From positions 1 through 23,610 of the forward strand of contig JAEDEQ010000021.1 in the NCBI GenBank assembly GCA_016293225.1: a stretch of 23,610 nucleotides of DNA. The letters run 5' to 3'. The translations under genes and the position numbers were made by a program. Positions 15,614 to 23,183 of the stretch are shown one piece after another. Every line of letters begins with the position of its first letter. Position 1 is the stretch's first letter. The notes below the pieces were generated by a model, which ran no database searches, was not told the DNA's origin, and saw only the letters and a list, made by a program, of their open reading frames with translations. The stretch is from Clostridiaceae bacterium (lineage in GTDB: Bacteria > Bacillota > Clostridia > Oscillospirales > Acutalibacteraceae).

Positions 15614-16479
15614 TGAGGACGCTTGAATTTTCCGTGGAGGAGGATTTTGACGGAAAAAAGCTGTACAGCTTCCTCAAGGGCAGCATACACCTTTCAACCA
15701 AGCTTGTCCGTTCGCTGAAGCGCGCCGAAAACGGTCTGCTTGTCAACGGTGCGCACGCAAGGACAATAGATCTGCTTAAAACGGGAGACTGTGTGACCGT
15801 AAATATTCCCGAGGACGAAAAAACGGCTGCTCCCGGCTCGGTCATGCCGGAGGTTGTTTATGAGGACAGCGATGTTCTTGTTGTCAACAAGCCGCCGTAT
15901 ATGCCCATTCACGAGTCGCATAACCATCAGGGCGACACGCTTGCAAACAGCGTTTGCGGCTATCTTGCAAAAAAGGGCAAAAGCTGTTCGTTCCGCGCCG
16001 TCGGACGGCTGGACAAGGGAACAAGCGGCCTTGTTGTCTGCGCGCTGAACAGCCACGCGGCCGCAAGACTTTCCGGAAAGATTGAAAAGACCTATTTTGC
16101 CCTTGCCACGGGGCGCTTTGAGGGCAGCGGAACGATTGATAAGCCAATTTACAGGCCCGATCCGATGAAGACCTGCCGCACCGCCGATGACCGCGGAGAC
16201 AGAGCCGTAACGCACTGGGAGGCGCTCAGAACGGGGGATAACCTTTCCCTTTTGAAGATACGCCTTGAAACGGGGCGCACGCACCAGATAAGGGTTCACT
16301 TTGCCTTTCTCGGCGCGCCGCTTCTCGGAGACGGAATGTACGGAGAAGCGCGAAACGACATTACGCACCAGGCGCTGCACTGCGGAAAGGTGAGCTTTCT
16401 TCAGCCCGTGACGGGTGAAAAAATCACCTGCACAGCCCCCATGCCGGAGGACATGGAAAGCTTTGCTTCCGCTCTCTGA
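15613..16479 (+). CDS. RluA-family pseudouridine synthase
   Basis: This 288-residue protein isomerises uridine in rRNA or tRNA. An S4-like RNA-binding domain (about 12-65, with LVRSLKRAENGLLVNG) precedes the catalytic domain. YEDSDVLVVNKP (about 83-94) and GRLDKGTSGLVV (131-142, catalytic Asp134) are diagnostic of RluA/RluD-type enzymes, and ETGRTHQIRVHFAFLG marks the later conserved strand. The target uridine cannot be told from sequence; RluD-like 23S rRNA modification is most likely. AAGGA about eight bases before the ATG lies inside the upstream gene, and the start shares one base with that gene's stop. Confidence 0.93.
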   Translation: MRTLEFSVEEDFDGKKLYSFLKGSIHLSTKLVRSLKRAENGLLVNGAHARTIDLLKTGDCVTVNIPEDEKTAAPGSVMPEVVYEDSDVLVVNKPPYMPIHESHNHQGDTLANSVCGYLAKKGKSCSFRAVGRLDKGTSGLVVCALNSHAAARLSGKIEKTYFALATGRFEGSGTIDKPIYRPDPMKTCRTADDRGDRAVTHWEALRTGDNLSLLKIRLETGRTHQIRVHFAFLGAPLLGDGMYGEARNDITHQALHCGKVSFLQPVTGEKITCTAPMPEDMESFASAL

Positions 16480-16518
16480 GCTTTTCGGGCAGCTCGGGCG
16501 CAATCTTTGTAATATATT

Positions 16519-16553
16519 AAAAGGTATCCGACCTGACCGCCGGATACCTTTTT
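16519..16553. terminator. Bidirectional terminator between the RluA gene and the phage head module
   Basis: AAAAGGTATCCG (16519-16530) and CGGATACCTTTT (16541-16552) form a perfect 12-bp stem with a 10-base loop. A residues on the left and T residues on the right allow termination in both directions. It serves the pncB/RluA transcript and the converging phage head transcript. Confidence 0.88.
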
Positions 16554-16568
16554 GGCTTTCTGCCGTTT

Positions 16569-17390
16569 TTACTGAACTGCGATATAAGCGTAATTTATAA
16601 GCAGCTCATTGAGCTGGCAAATGGCTCCGCCCGTTCTCACGGCGATAGCTTCGCTTATTCTGAAGCCTGTTGCGGTGAGGGTGAGTCCTCTTGTGTTTCC
16701 TCCTCCGCCGCAGAAAGCAAAGCGGTAGATTGCTACGGAGTTTTCCGCGTCGTAGGAAACAAGCTGGCTTCCAAGCTCATAGATTATGAGCATTTTCGGC
16801 TTAAAGCCGAGGAAAACATCGCGCTCCTCCGCGCCGGAGCCTGTGTAGCGCCCTGTTACCACGGGGTTTTGCAAAAACGCCTTTTCCTTGTCGGTAACGT
16901 GAATGTCATCATTTGCCGTGTGAATTTTACACAAAAATTCCGCATAGGGCAAAAGGGTGCTGTCCGCCGTGTCATAGGCCGGGCAGGATTCATACCTGAA
17001 AAAGAGCGTACACGGAATCTTGACCGCCTTTGAGTCGTCGTCAAGCTTTGCCTTTTCAAGGCTGTAGCCGATCATTTCACCGTTGAAGTAATCGCAAAGC
17101 CGGTCAAGCACCGCCTCCGCTTTTGCAATAACGGTTTCGGCTGCGAGGTTCGCGGGCGAATAACAGTTCATTGAAATGCTGATTTTGTTCACCCGGCAGC
17201 ATTTTCTTGTTGTTTCGTCGTTGTAATGGGAAACATTGTTTGCGCCGGTCATGAACGCAAGATAAATCTTTTTTATCGGAGCGCGCACGCAGTCGCCCGA
17301 ATAGGAAAGCACAGCCTCAACGTTTTCAATGTCCGTCATTTCTGTGTTTATTCTTGTCACGATATTTGAAACAAGAGTATCGGTAACTAT
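16569..17390 (-). CDS. Tail-terminator-like / fibre-tip-like chimeric phage protein
   Basis: The frame runs to a TAA at 16569. The N-terminal ~165 residues have an alternating strand/helix pattern (KISISMNCYSPANLAAETVI, then a cysteine- and charge-rich stretch ending in IPCTLFFRYE) like small phage neck/tail-terminator proteins. Residues about 177-273 resemble the C-terminal tip of phage tail fibre or collar proteins: VTGRYTGSGAEERDVFLGF, LTLTATGF, and a final LNELLINYAYIAVQ. The start is uncertain: GGGGGAGA at 17395-17402 points to an ATA at 17390 (273 residues), whereas a TTG at 17426 (285 residues) and a GTG at 17360 lack ribosome binding sites. It overlaps the upstream gene by a few bases. 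It is the last gene of the head operon. Confidence 0.65.
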   Translation of the reverse strand: MVTDTLVSNIVTRINTEMTDIENVEAVLSYSGDCVRAPIKKIYLAFMTGANNVSHYNDETTRKCCRVNKISISMNCYSPANLAAETVIAKAEAVLDRLCDYFNGEMIGYSLEKAKLDDDSKAVKIPCTLFFRYESCPAYDTADSTLLPYAEFLCKIHTANDDIHVTDKEKAFLQNPVVTGRYTGSGAEERDVFLGFKPKMLIIYELGSQLVSYDAENSVAIYRFAFCGGGGNTRGLTLTATGFRISEAIAVRTGGAICQLNELLINYAYIAVQ

Positions 17391-17737
17391 ATGATCTCCC
17401 CCTTGTTCTGGTGAACGATTGCCCAATAGTAGAGCGGCTCGTCCCGGAAATAGATTTTTTCGCAGTGGTCAACATTGAAGTCCTCGTTCCCCGAGCGCAG
17501 GAAAACGTTAAGTCCGTTGACCTCCTCAAGCGGAACATATGCCGGGCAGATCAAAAGGAACTTTGTCAGCACGTCATAGCCAAGCTCTGTCTGGATAACG
17601 CTGAGATACATTTTGTTTTTGTATCTCAGCGGCTGAAAAAACGCGCGGAACGAGATTTTTTCGCTCTCCTTTTCAATCGAAAGCAGCTGACCGTATTTTT
17701 CAATGAATTTTGAAGCGGTGTTATGAGTGCGCGGCAA
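17387..17737 (-). CDS. Head-closure/stopper-like phage protein
   Basis: This 116-residue protein begins at TTG 17737, justified by GGAGGG at 17745-17750. Its length and its position after the adaptor gene fit the head-closure (stopper) proteins of Siphoviridae-type phages. The sequence is rich in aromatic beta strands (FRAFFQPLRYKNKMYLSV, about 30-47; YVPLEEVNGLNVFLRSG, about 67-83; YFRDEPLYYWAIVHQNKG, about 96-113), which also fits that small barrel-like fold. I do not recognise a specific family signature, so the role is inferred from gene order. It overlaps the adaptor gene by 17 bases and the terminal chimeric gene by a few bases. Confidence 0.6.
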   Translation of the reverse strand: MPRTHNTASKFIEKYGQLLSIEKESEKISFRAFFQPLRYKNKMYLSVIQTELGYDVLTKFLLICPAYVPLEEVNGLNVFLRSGNEDFNVDHCEKIYFRDEPLYYWAIVHQNKGEII

Positions 17738-18086
17738 AATAGAACCCTCCGTCCTTAAGAATATCGGCGCTTTTCAAAAAAGCCTCGTCGCGCAGAGCCT
17801 TTTCAATTGCAAACTCCTTTTCAAGGTCGCGCTGAATTGTCATATCGCCGGCCTTGTAGCTTCTGAATCTGTCCGGTGCAGAAAGCATCCGGACAAAAAG
17901 CTGCACTCTTGCCTCGGCGGCAGCGAGCGCCGCAATACGCGGCGAATCGCTGTCGACGTCCTCTTTGAGGAGACTTTCAACAAAGCAGAGCGCTCTTTTG
18001 CAAATGGGCAGAAGCTGCGTGACCGGAACATCTTCAAGGTCGGCGTGTTCTTTGAGTATTGCGCAGACCTCAGTAGGTTCAAGCAT
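17721..18086 (-). CDS. Head-tail connector (adaptor) protein, gp6-like
   Basis: This 121-residue, mostly helical protein fits the gp6/gp15-type adaptor family that binds the portal after packaging. Helical stretches are about 3-14, 21-42, 49-70 and 85-105, with LLPICKRALCFVESLL and AALAAAEARVQLFVRML as the core helices. It follows the capsid gene, the usual place for an adaptor. AGGGAGGCG sits before the ATG at 18086. The call rests on size, helix pattern and position. Confidence 0.65.
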   Translation of the reverse strand: MLEPTEVCAILKEHADLEDVPVTQLLPICKRALCFVESLLKEDVDSDSPRIAALAAAEARVQLFVRMLSAPDRFRSYKAGDMTIQRDLEKEFAIEKALRDEAFLKSADILKDGGFYFAAHS

Positions 18087-18104
18087 TGAAACGCCTCCCT
18101 TTGA

Positions 18105-19112
18105 TTAAAGTGAAAGAGCCTTTGAAGCAGGAGTATAGATTTTTGCAAAGCCTGCAATGCTTGTGATAGCCGCGCGTTCAAGCTGGCGGTCAATAAGCTT
18201 GTCGAATTCGGTGGTCACGCCGCCGGCGGTAACAAGCTCAAGCGCGCAGGTTCTGTCAAGACCGATGAGCTTGTTTTCCGCAACGGCCGAGCTTTTAACA
18301 AGCTCTGCGCCGAACGGGGTAACAAGGTTTCCGGTTGAATGGAAGTTAAGACCTGCGGTAGCGTCGCGCATTTCGGAAAGCTTGAGAATTTGCGAGGTCA
18401 TTGAGGGCGAGGCGATGATGCAGTTGAGCGTATAGGGATCAAAGCTGTTCCAGAAATCCACAAGGTCGCCGTAAGCGAGGGTACCCTCGGCTGCAACGGT
18501 TGAGACTGCGATGGCGTTGTCGTTTCCGTCGCCGTTCATGAGTACGTCAACCGCGTCCTTGAGCTGCGTTTTTGCAATGTAGGCGCCTATCTGGCGCAAT
18601 GTCACGGTGAAAAGGTCAAGGCGCTGGAAGCGGATTGCTTCATAGGACGCAACAAGCATTCTGCCGCGCTTGTGGAGCTTAACAAGGTTTTCCTGGGTCT
18701 TTACCTGTGTTTCGGGGATAGCTTCGCCCTCGTTCACAAGCACGAGCGTCTTATCCTCCTCGGACGGAACGGAGGTAATCGTTCTGTAATCGAGCGCTTC
18801 AACGTTTGTGGTTGTGGCAACAATCTTATCAAGCAGGTTGTTTTCATCAATGCCTGCTCTTACGGCTCTGCTGATATATTCGGGAAAGAGAGCGGCGCTG
18901 TCGGACGTTTTAAAAAACTTTTCAACCCTGTCGCTGCCCTTGCCGCTCACCTTAATGGAAAAGCGCTTGAGCTGGCGCTGATAGGCGTCAAGGCCTTCAA
19001 GCTCGGTGCCGATATAGTTTTCGGACGGGTCGAGCGCTTCGAGCGCCTCGGTAAAGCTCTTTCCGGTGGTATAAAGACCCTTTTCAAGTTTGATGTTTTC
19101 ATATACTGCCAT
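18105..19112 (-). CDS. HK97-fold major capsid protein
   Basis: This 335-residue protein forms the icosahedral shell. Position (directly after the protease), length and pattern fit HK97-type capsid proteins: a helical N-terminal arm (about 1-75), then VEALDYRTITSVPSEEDKTLVLVNEGEAIPETQ (about 104-136, given here only as a region) corresponding to the E-loop and P-domain start, the RGRMLVASYEAIRFQRLDLFTVTLRQIGAYIA spine helix (about 150-181), and the A-domain near CIIASPSM (about 232-239). No long separate scaffold gene is present; the C-terminal part of the protease may serve. AAGGAGGAAAAC precedes the ATG at 19112. Confidence 0.88.
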   Translation of the reverse strand: MAVYENIKLEKGLYTTGKSFTEALEALDPSENYIGTELEGLDAYQRQLKRFSIKVSGKGSDRVEKFFKTSDSAALFPEYISRAVRAGIDENNLLDKIVATTTNVEALDYRTITSVPSEEDKTLVLVNEGEAIPETQVKTQENLVKLHKRGRMLVASYEAIRFQRLDLFTVTLRQIGAYIAKTQLKDAVDVLMNGDGNDNAIAVSTVAAEGTLAYGDLVDFWNSFDPYTLNCIIASPSMTSQILKLSEMRDATAGLNFHSTGNLVTPFGAELVKSSAVAENKLIGLDRTCALELVTAGGVTTEFDKLIDRQLERAAITSIAGFAKIYTPASKALSL

Positions 19113-19125
19113 GTTGTTTTCCTCC

Positions 19126-20100
19126 TTAAATTTTATATGCGGTGTTGTCCGCTGCTTTTTTGGTGTTTACGCTTTTAAGCTGGGGCTCGGGCGGAAAAAG
19201 CTTTCCGACCTGACTCTTCAGTCCTTTTGAAAAGGCCTGAAGCTCGCAAACGTTCATTCTTTCGCAGCCCTTTGCAAAGGTTTTTGAGTCCACGTTTGGC
19301 ATAATGATGTGAACGTTTCTTTCAATCTCGTTCAAAAGGCTTTTGCGGTAAAGCTTTGCGTCCTCTGCGCTTTTTTCAAGCGAGGAAATGTAGCCCTTGA
19401 GCTTTTCCACCTGGAAAGCGGAAAGCTCCAGCGATGAATCTGCGCTTTTGAGAATTTCAATGATATTGTCCGTTGTTTCTCTCTCCTTTTCAAAGTTTTT
19501 GGTAACGCCTGCCGCGCGCTGAGCCGGAACGGCAACGAACGACCATTCATAAGCGTCATAAGGCTCCTTGAGTACGGCAAAGCAAAGCGAACCGGAATAG
19601 GTTTTGCCCCTCGTGTGTTCGCATTCGTGCTGTCTCATGTCCGCGCCGCAGACCGAGCAAAGCGCCTTTGCAACCGAGCAGCTTACGCTGACCTCCTTTT
19701 TGATTCCGCCCTCAATTTCTTCAATGAGGCTTTCGTTCTCCTTTGTCCGAACCATGTAAGCACGCGCTTTAAGAACGCTGTAGAACTCGCCGAGCGCCGT
19801 TTTGCGGCTTTTGTCGGTTTCAACCCACGCTTTAAAAATGCGCGCTGTCTGGAGCGTACTTTTTGCGTTGTGGTCAAAAATTCCGGTTTTGCCCTCGAAC
19901 AGAACGGCAAGCCTGTTGAGAGCGGAAAGCGAGAAGCATTCAAAGTCGCGGTCAACGTCGTTGTCGCAAAGATTGACCGAAAAAACATAGACGTCCTCTT
20001 TGGCAAGCGGCTTTCTTGTGTACCTGTTGATGAGGGCAAGCTCCGCGTTTTCGCTTTCGGAAAGCAGACCCTCGGGTTTTTCTTCCTTATTTGTTTTCAT
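19126..20100 (-). CDS. Prohead protease, probably fused to a scaffold-like C-terminus
   Basis: This 324-residue protein has the caudovirus prohead protease layout: VFSVNLCDNDVDRDFECFS near 39-57, IFDHNAKS with His77 (likely catalytic), and KKEVSVSCSV near 134-143 with the candidate nucleophile serines 138/140. The DAYEWSFVAVPAQ block (about 182-194) is a strong family marker. Between these is a cysteine/histidine cluster (C148-x-x-C151, C160-x-H162) that could bind zinc. Residues about 205-324 are helical and charged and may act as scaffold removed during maturation. GGAGGTGTG precedes the ATG at 20100. It overlaps the portal gene end by 14 bases. Confidence 0.88.
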   Translation of the reverse strand: MKTNKEEKPEGLLSESENAELALINRYTRKPLAKEDVYVFSVNLCDNDVDRDFECFSLSALNRLAVLFEGKTGIFDHNAKSTLQTARIFKAWVETDKSRKTALGEFYSVLKARAYMVRTKENESLIEEIEGGIKKEVSVSCSVAKALCSVCGADMRQHECEHTRGKTYSGSLCFAVLKEPYDAYEWSFVAVPAQRAAGVTKNFEKERETTDNIIEILKSADSSLELSAFQVEKLKGYISSLEKSAEDAKLYRKSLLNEIERNVHIIMPNVDSKTFAKGCERMNVCELQAFSKGLKSQVGKLFPPEPQLKSVNTKKAADNTAYKI

Positions 20101-21250
20101 CTTTCACACCTCCTGCTTCGGTGAGTATTTTTTTGCTTTGCGCTTTGTAGTATTCGCTTTTTGCAATTTCGGCAATGTCCTGAAGCGTAACATCGTTCCA
20201 TTCGATTGAAAAGCCGCAGTCAAGGCCGGAAAGCAGCAGATGCGTTTTGCAAATTTGCCTGATTACGGGTTCAACCTCTTGCCGATAGGCTTCAATCTCG
20301 CTTGTGAGGATATCCGCCTGCTGCGAGGACATCCGCTCTGTTGTTGACCATGAAAGACCGAGCAGAAACGGCGGTATACCGAGCTTTGCAACAATCTGCT
20401 CAAGCATCTGCCGGACGGGTACCTCGCTTTCAAGAATCTGATTGTCCGCGCCTATGGCCTTGATTTCAACGTCACCTACGGCAACAAAGTCCTTGACAGG
20501 TCCGTTCTTTTCCATCGCTTTGCTCCATTCGCTTGCAACCTGCTGTGCTCTCTCCTTTGCATACGCTCTGTCAAGCGTATCGTTCTGCGGCTTGTAGGTT
20601 ACGGCGAAGCGGACGTTGCCCACTCTTTCCCAGTTGAGACGGATAGTGTTGTAAATTTCAAGCAGAATATCCGTAACAAACGGAAGACCCCTGAGTATCG
20701 ATGTTCCGTAAAGCTTTCCGGGCTCCGGCTCATGAACGCACTTGAGTATAAGGCCGGGATATTTCACGGGTGCAAAGCAGCCCCTTTCGTTGCGGGCGCT
20801 GACTATGACGTCAAGCGGCGATGAACCCGTGCTCAGTGAAACGTCCTTCAGGTCTGCAATATAAAGGCTTCTGATTTTTGTGCTGTCGGCAACAATCTCG
20901 CCCACGGCCGTTCCGCAGGTGAGAAGCTCGCCGAAAAACGTTGAAACAAAGGCACTGACGCCCTTGCGTGTTCCGCCCACGTCAACCTCGCAAAGAAAGC
21001 GCTCAAGGCTTTTCTGAGCTGCGGCAGTCTCGGCTCTGACATTGAACGTGCCGAGCAGGCGGACAAGCTTTTCAATGGCCGCGTCGATTATCGGCACCGC
21101 CTCGCGCAGGGAGCGGTAAAGCTGAATGTCCTGCGTGCAGCCGGGAATGTATGACGAAACAGGCAAAAACGGATGGCTGCTTTTTCCCGTTTGCGGAACC
21201 GCCACGGCGTTTTCTTCGTTTATAAGCTTTTTCTTTTTTCCAAACGCCAA
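20087..21250 (-). CDS. Phage portal protein
   Basis: This 387-residue protein would form the ring at one capsid vertex that passes DNA. Recognisable parts are the N-terminal IQLYRSLREAVPIIDAAIEKLVRLLG stem region (about 41-66), the middle GTAVGEIVADSTKIRSLYIAD segment (about 112-132), LKCVHEPEPGKLYGTSILRGLPFV, and the C-terminal GIPPFLLGLSWSTTERMSSQQADILTSEIEAYRQEVEPV helices (region only). The start is TTG at 21250, one base after the terminase stop, with AAAGGAGAG at 21256-21264. An apparent extension to 21499 lies inside the terminase gene and is rejected. Length is short but within the portal range. Confidence 0.9.
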   Translation of the reverse strand: MAFGKKKKLINEENAVAVPQTGKSSHPFLPVSSYIPGCTQDIQLYRSLREAVPIIDAAIEKLVRLLGTFNVRAETAAAQKSLERFLCEVDVGGTRKGVSAFVSTFFGELLTCGTAVGEIVADSTKIRSLYIADLKDVSLSTGSSPLDVIVSARNERGCFAPVKYPGLILKCVHEPEPGKLYGTSILRGLPFVTDILLEIYNTIRLNWERVGNVRFAVTYKPQNDTLDRAYAKERAQQVASEWSKAMEKNGPVKDFVAVGDVEIKAIGADNQILESEVPVRQMLEQIVAKLGIPPFLLGLSWSTTERMSSQQADILTSEIEAYRQEVEPVIRQICKTHLLLSGLDCGFSIEWNDVTLQDIAEIAKSEYYKAQSKKILTEAGGVKDENK

Positions 21251-21251
21251 G

Positions 21252-22523
21252 CTATCTCTCCTTTCTGTCTGACGCAAAGGCAAAAAAGCCGTCGTATTCA
21301 TTCTCTGCCAGTGCTGTCGAAACAAAGTATCTGATATCGTCCATTGCGTGGTCATTTTCCTTTTTCGGGGTATCCTTTGTGCTGCCTTCTTCCCAGCGGT
21401 AGAGGGAAAACTCTCGAAGCGCCGCCTTGCATTCGGGAGAGATGAAAATCTTCCCCTGCTTAAAGGCCTCGTGAACGCGGCGAAGTCCGCAGGCAACATC
21501 GTTTTTGGCTCGTATCACACGGAACTTTCCGTGCCGTCTGATGCACTCGATGAAGCTTGCCGCCGAGGGGTCGACTATGACCGCCTCAACCGGAAGTGAG
21601 CCGGCAAGCCTTTCAAGCTCGGTGTAATACTCCTCGTCCGTCTTTTGCTTTCCCTCTTTTTTTGAGGAATAGTAGTATTCCCGGGTTCGGTACCAGCTTG
21701 AGCCGAACAAGCTCCAAAGCCCCATCGACATCGGATTTACCGTTCCGTAGTCGCAGGAAATATAAAATTTTTGTCCCCGTCCCTTTGGGGGCGCTTTTGT
21801 GTAGTCACCGTTTGCCGCCTCCGGGTAAACCAGTCCGTCAACCGCCACCCATTTTCCAAGCACAAAGCGCTCGTAAAAGCTTCCGCTGTAAAGGCTTTCA
21901 TAGCGTTTTATCACTTCCTTTGAGAGCGAGGGATTGTCCTCCATCAGAAAATGCAGGTGCAAACAGTTTTTTTCCTTTGCTTTTTTGATCCATTCCTCAT
22001 AGAACCAGTGGAGCGGATTTTCGGGGTTGCAGTTGAACCAGAACTTTGCGCCCGACGGCGAGCAGCGTGCAACGGCCTGTTCAACAAACGAGCGCGGCAT
22101 TAGCGCCACCTCGTCAAAAAACACGCCGCAGAGCGTCATGCCCTGAATGAGCGCAGCCGAGGATTCATCGCGGCCGCCGAAAAGATAAAAGCGGTTTTTT
22201 CTTCCGGAAAGGGAGATGTCGATGAAATTTTGCGACTGCTTTTCGCGGCAGTCGAAGCCGAGCGACGAAAGCACGGGCAAAAGGGGAGAAACAACATTCC
22301 TGCGAAGGGAGGTGATTGTTTTTCCGCAGAGGGCAAACGAGCAGTCCGAAAAGCGGTAGAACGCCCACGCAACAAAGGAGAGCGACATACAGGTGGTTTT
22401 TCCGCTGCGCACCGCTCCGTCGCAGATTATGCCGTCATAGGATTTAAAGTCCGAGCTTTCGTGCCACCATGAAAGGACTTCAAGCTGCTTTTTTGAGAAA
22501 GAGGTGAAGCCGCTGTTATTCAT
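21252..22523 (-). CDS. Terminase large subunit, PBSX-type
   Basis: This 423-residue ATP-driven packaging motor and nuclease has the Walker A motif GAVRSGKTT at 36-44 and Walker B VFFDEVA at about 134-140 (Asp137, Glu138). The FWFNCNPENPLHW segment (about 161-173) is typical of the PBSX/SPP1-like family. The nuclease domain shows the acidic set in ISCDYGTVNPM (Asp258), AVIVDPSAA (Asp318) and ENDHAMDDIRYF (Asp391/Asp395). AAGGGGGAAG precedes the ATG at 22523, and the start overlaps the small-subunit gene by 8 bases. Both ATPase and nuclease sites look intact, so the enzyme is not obviously degraded. Confidence 0.95.
   Translation of the reverse strand: MNNSGFTSFSKKQLEVLSWWHESSDFKSYDGIICDGAVRSGKTTCMSLSFVAWAFYRFSDCSFALCGKTITSLRRNVVSPLLPVLSSLGFDCREKQSQNFIDISLSGRKNRFYLFGGRDESSAALIQGMTLCGVFFDEVALMPRSFVEQAVARCSPSGAKFWFNCNPENPLHWFYEEWIKKAKEKNCLHLHFLMEDNPSLSKEVIKRYESLYSGSFYERFVLGKWVAVDGLVYPEAANGDYTKAPPKGRGQKFYISCDYGTVNPMSMGLWSLFGSSWYRTREYYYSSKKEGKQKTDEEYYTELERLAGSLPVEAVIVDPSAASFIECIRRHGKFRVIRAKNDVACGLRRVHEAFKQGKIFISPECKAALREFSLYRWEEGSTKDTPKKENDHAMDDIRYFVSTALAENEYDGFFAFASDRKER
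21256..21264 (-). promoter_or_regulatory. Ribosome binding site fixing the portal start
   Basis: AAAGGAGAG on the minus strand, five bases before TTG at 21250. It lies across the end of the terminase gene and makes the TTG start much better supported than upstream ATG codons. Confidence 0.8.
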
Positions 22524-22995
22524 TCTCTTCCCCCTTCAAAGCGTCCGCGCCCTTTTCAATCGCCGAATAAAAGGCTCTTACCGAGGCGTTCGAGTCCGAA
22601 AGGCAAAGCGCCTCAAGCTTTTCAAGAGCCTTGAGTCTGTCAAAGAATTTAACCTCGATGCCGCCTCCTTTCTGCCTTTTAATCTCCGAGACGGAAAAAA
22701 GGTCCGCTTTTTCAAGCTCGTCATCTGTCGGCTCATCGCAGAAAAGCAGCTTGACCGCGTCTGCAACGCAGCCGAATGCCAGCCTGTAATAACCGGCGGC
22801 AACGTCCTGCTGCTTTCTTTTTGTTTTTTCGTCCGCCGCTTTAATGAAAGAAGCAACCTCCTTTTTGCGAAGCAGCCTTGCCGCGCTTTTCTGCGGAGAA
22901 CGGTATCCGCTTTTTGCGGCCGCCTCGCGTCCGTTGCGGTCAAGCAGATAGTAGGTGCAGAAAAGCTCTTCCTTTGCGGAAAGTTTGTTTTTCAT
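22516..22995 (-). CDS. Terminase small subunit
   Basis: This 159-residue protein starts MKNKLSAKEELFCTYYL and continues NGREAAAKSGY, the DNA-binding helix-turn-helix typical of terminase_2 small subunits, followed by ARLLRKKEVASFIKAA (about 39-54). The C-terminal half (EIKRQKGGGIEVKFFDRLKALEKLEAL, region about 105-130) fits the oligomerisation/large-subunit contact region. It would recognise the packaging site and hand DNA to the large subunit. GAAAGGAGAATCC precedes the ATG at 22995. It is the first gene of the module; no clear promoter is seen upstream. Confidence 0.9.
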   Translation of the reverse strand: MKNKLSAKEELFCTYYLLDRNGREAAAKSGYRSPQKSAARLLRKKEVASFIKAADEKTKRKQQDVAAGYYRLAFGCVADAVKLLFCDEPTDDELEKADLFSVSEIKRQKGGGIEVKFFDRLKALEKLEALCLSDSNASVRAFYSAIEKGADALKGEENE

Positions 22996-23111
22996 CGGAT
23001 TCTCCTTTCTGAAAGATTTTTGAAAGGATTTTCAGGGTATAAAACGGGTGAATTTTTCGCCGCGTTTTTTTAACCTTGAAAAAGGCCCTCCATATATACC
23101 GGCAAAAACAA
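22996..23111. other. Short gene-free stretch upstream of terS
   Basis: I see no gene and no convincing -35/-10 pair for the minus strand here. A purine-rich ATGGAGGG at about 23085-23092 (minus strand) has no start codon at the right distance. Transcription of the head genes may need a special activator, may come from further right, or may be absent. Confidence 0.4.
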
Positions 23112-23140
23112 AAAAAGTCGCGTAAAATGCGCAACTTTTT
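23112..23140. terminator. Bidirectional terminator-like hairpin upstream of terS
   Basis: AAAAAGTCGCG (23112-23122) and CGCAACTTTTT (23130-23140) form an 11-bp stem with one G-T pair and a 7-base loop. On the minus strand a run of T residues continues after the stem. It would stop transcripts entering the head module from the right unless they are antiterminated. Confidence 0.7.
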
Positions 23141-23183
23141 ACCGGAAGAATATAAAATTTTGCTTTTATGCTGTTTCTTTGTG

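Larger units (their letters stand above)
16569..22995 (-). mobile_element. Phage head/DNA-packaging module (partial or domesticated prophage)
   Basis: Eight consecutive minus-strand genes with tight spacing encode, in transcription order, terminase small and large subunits, portal, prohead protease, HK97-type capsid, head-tail adaptor, head-closure-like protein and a terminal chimeric protein. All frames are open and most starts have strong ribosome binding sites. The module stops at a shared terminator directly beside a housekeeping gene. No tail tube, tape measure, baseplate, holin/endolysin, integrase or repressor is visible on the left, and no gene is seen from 22996 to the window end. 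No convincing att repeats were found. Codon choice looks like that of the neighbouring host genes by eye. Confidence 0.85.

Noticed and set aside
21251..21499. N-terminal extension of the portal protein to an upstream start
   Set aside because: It lies inside the terminase large-subunit gene, has no family resemblance, and the TTG at 21250 has a strong ribosome binding site.
22504..23073. Plus-strand 189-residue open frame opposite terS
   Set aside because: It is antisense to the well-supported terminase small subunit and has no family resemblance or ribosome binding site.
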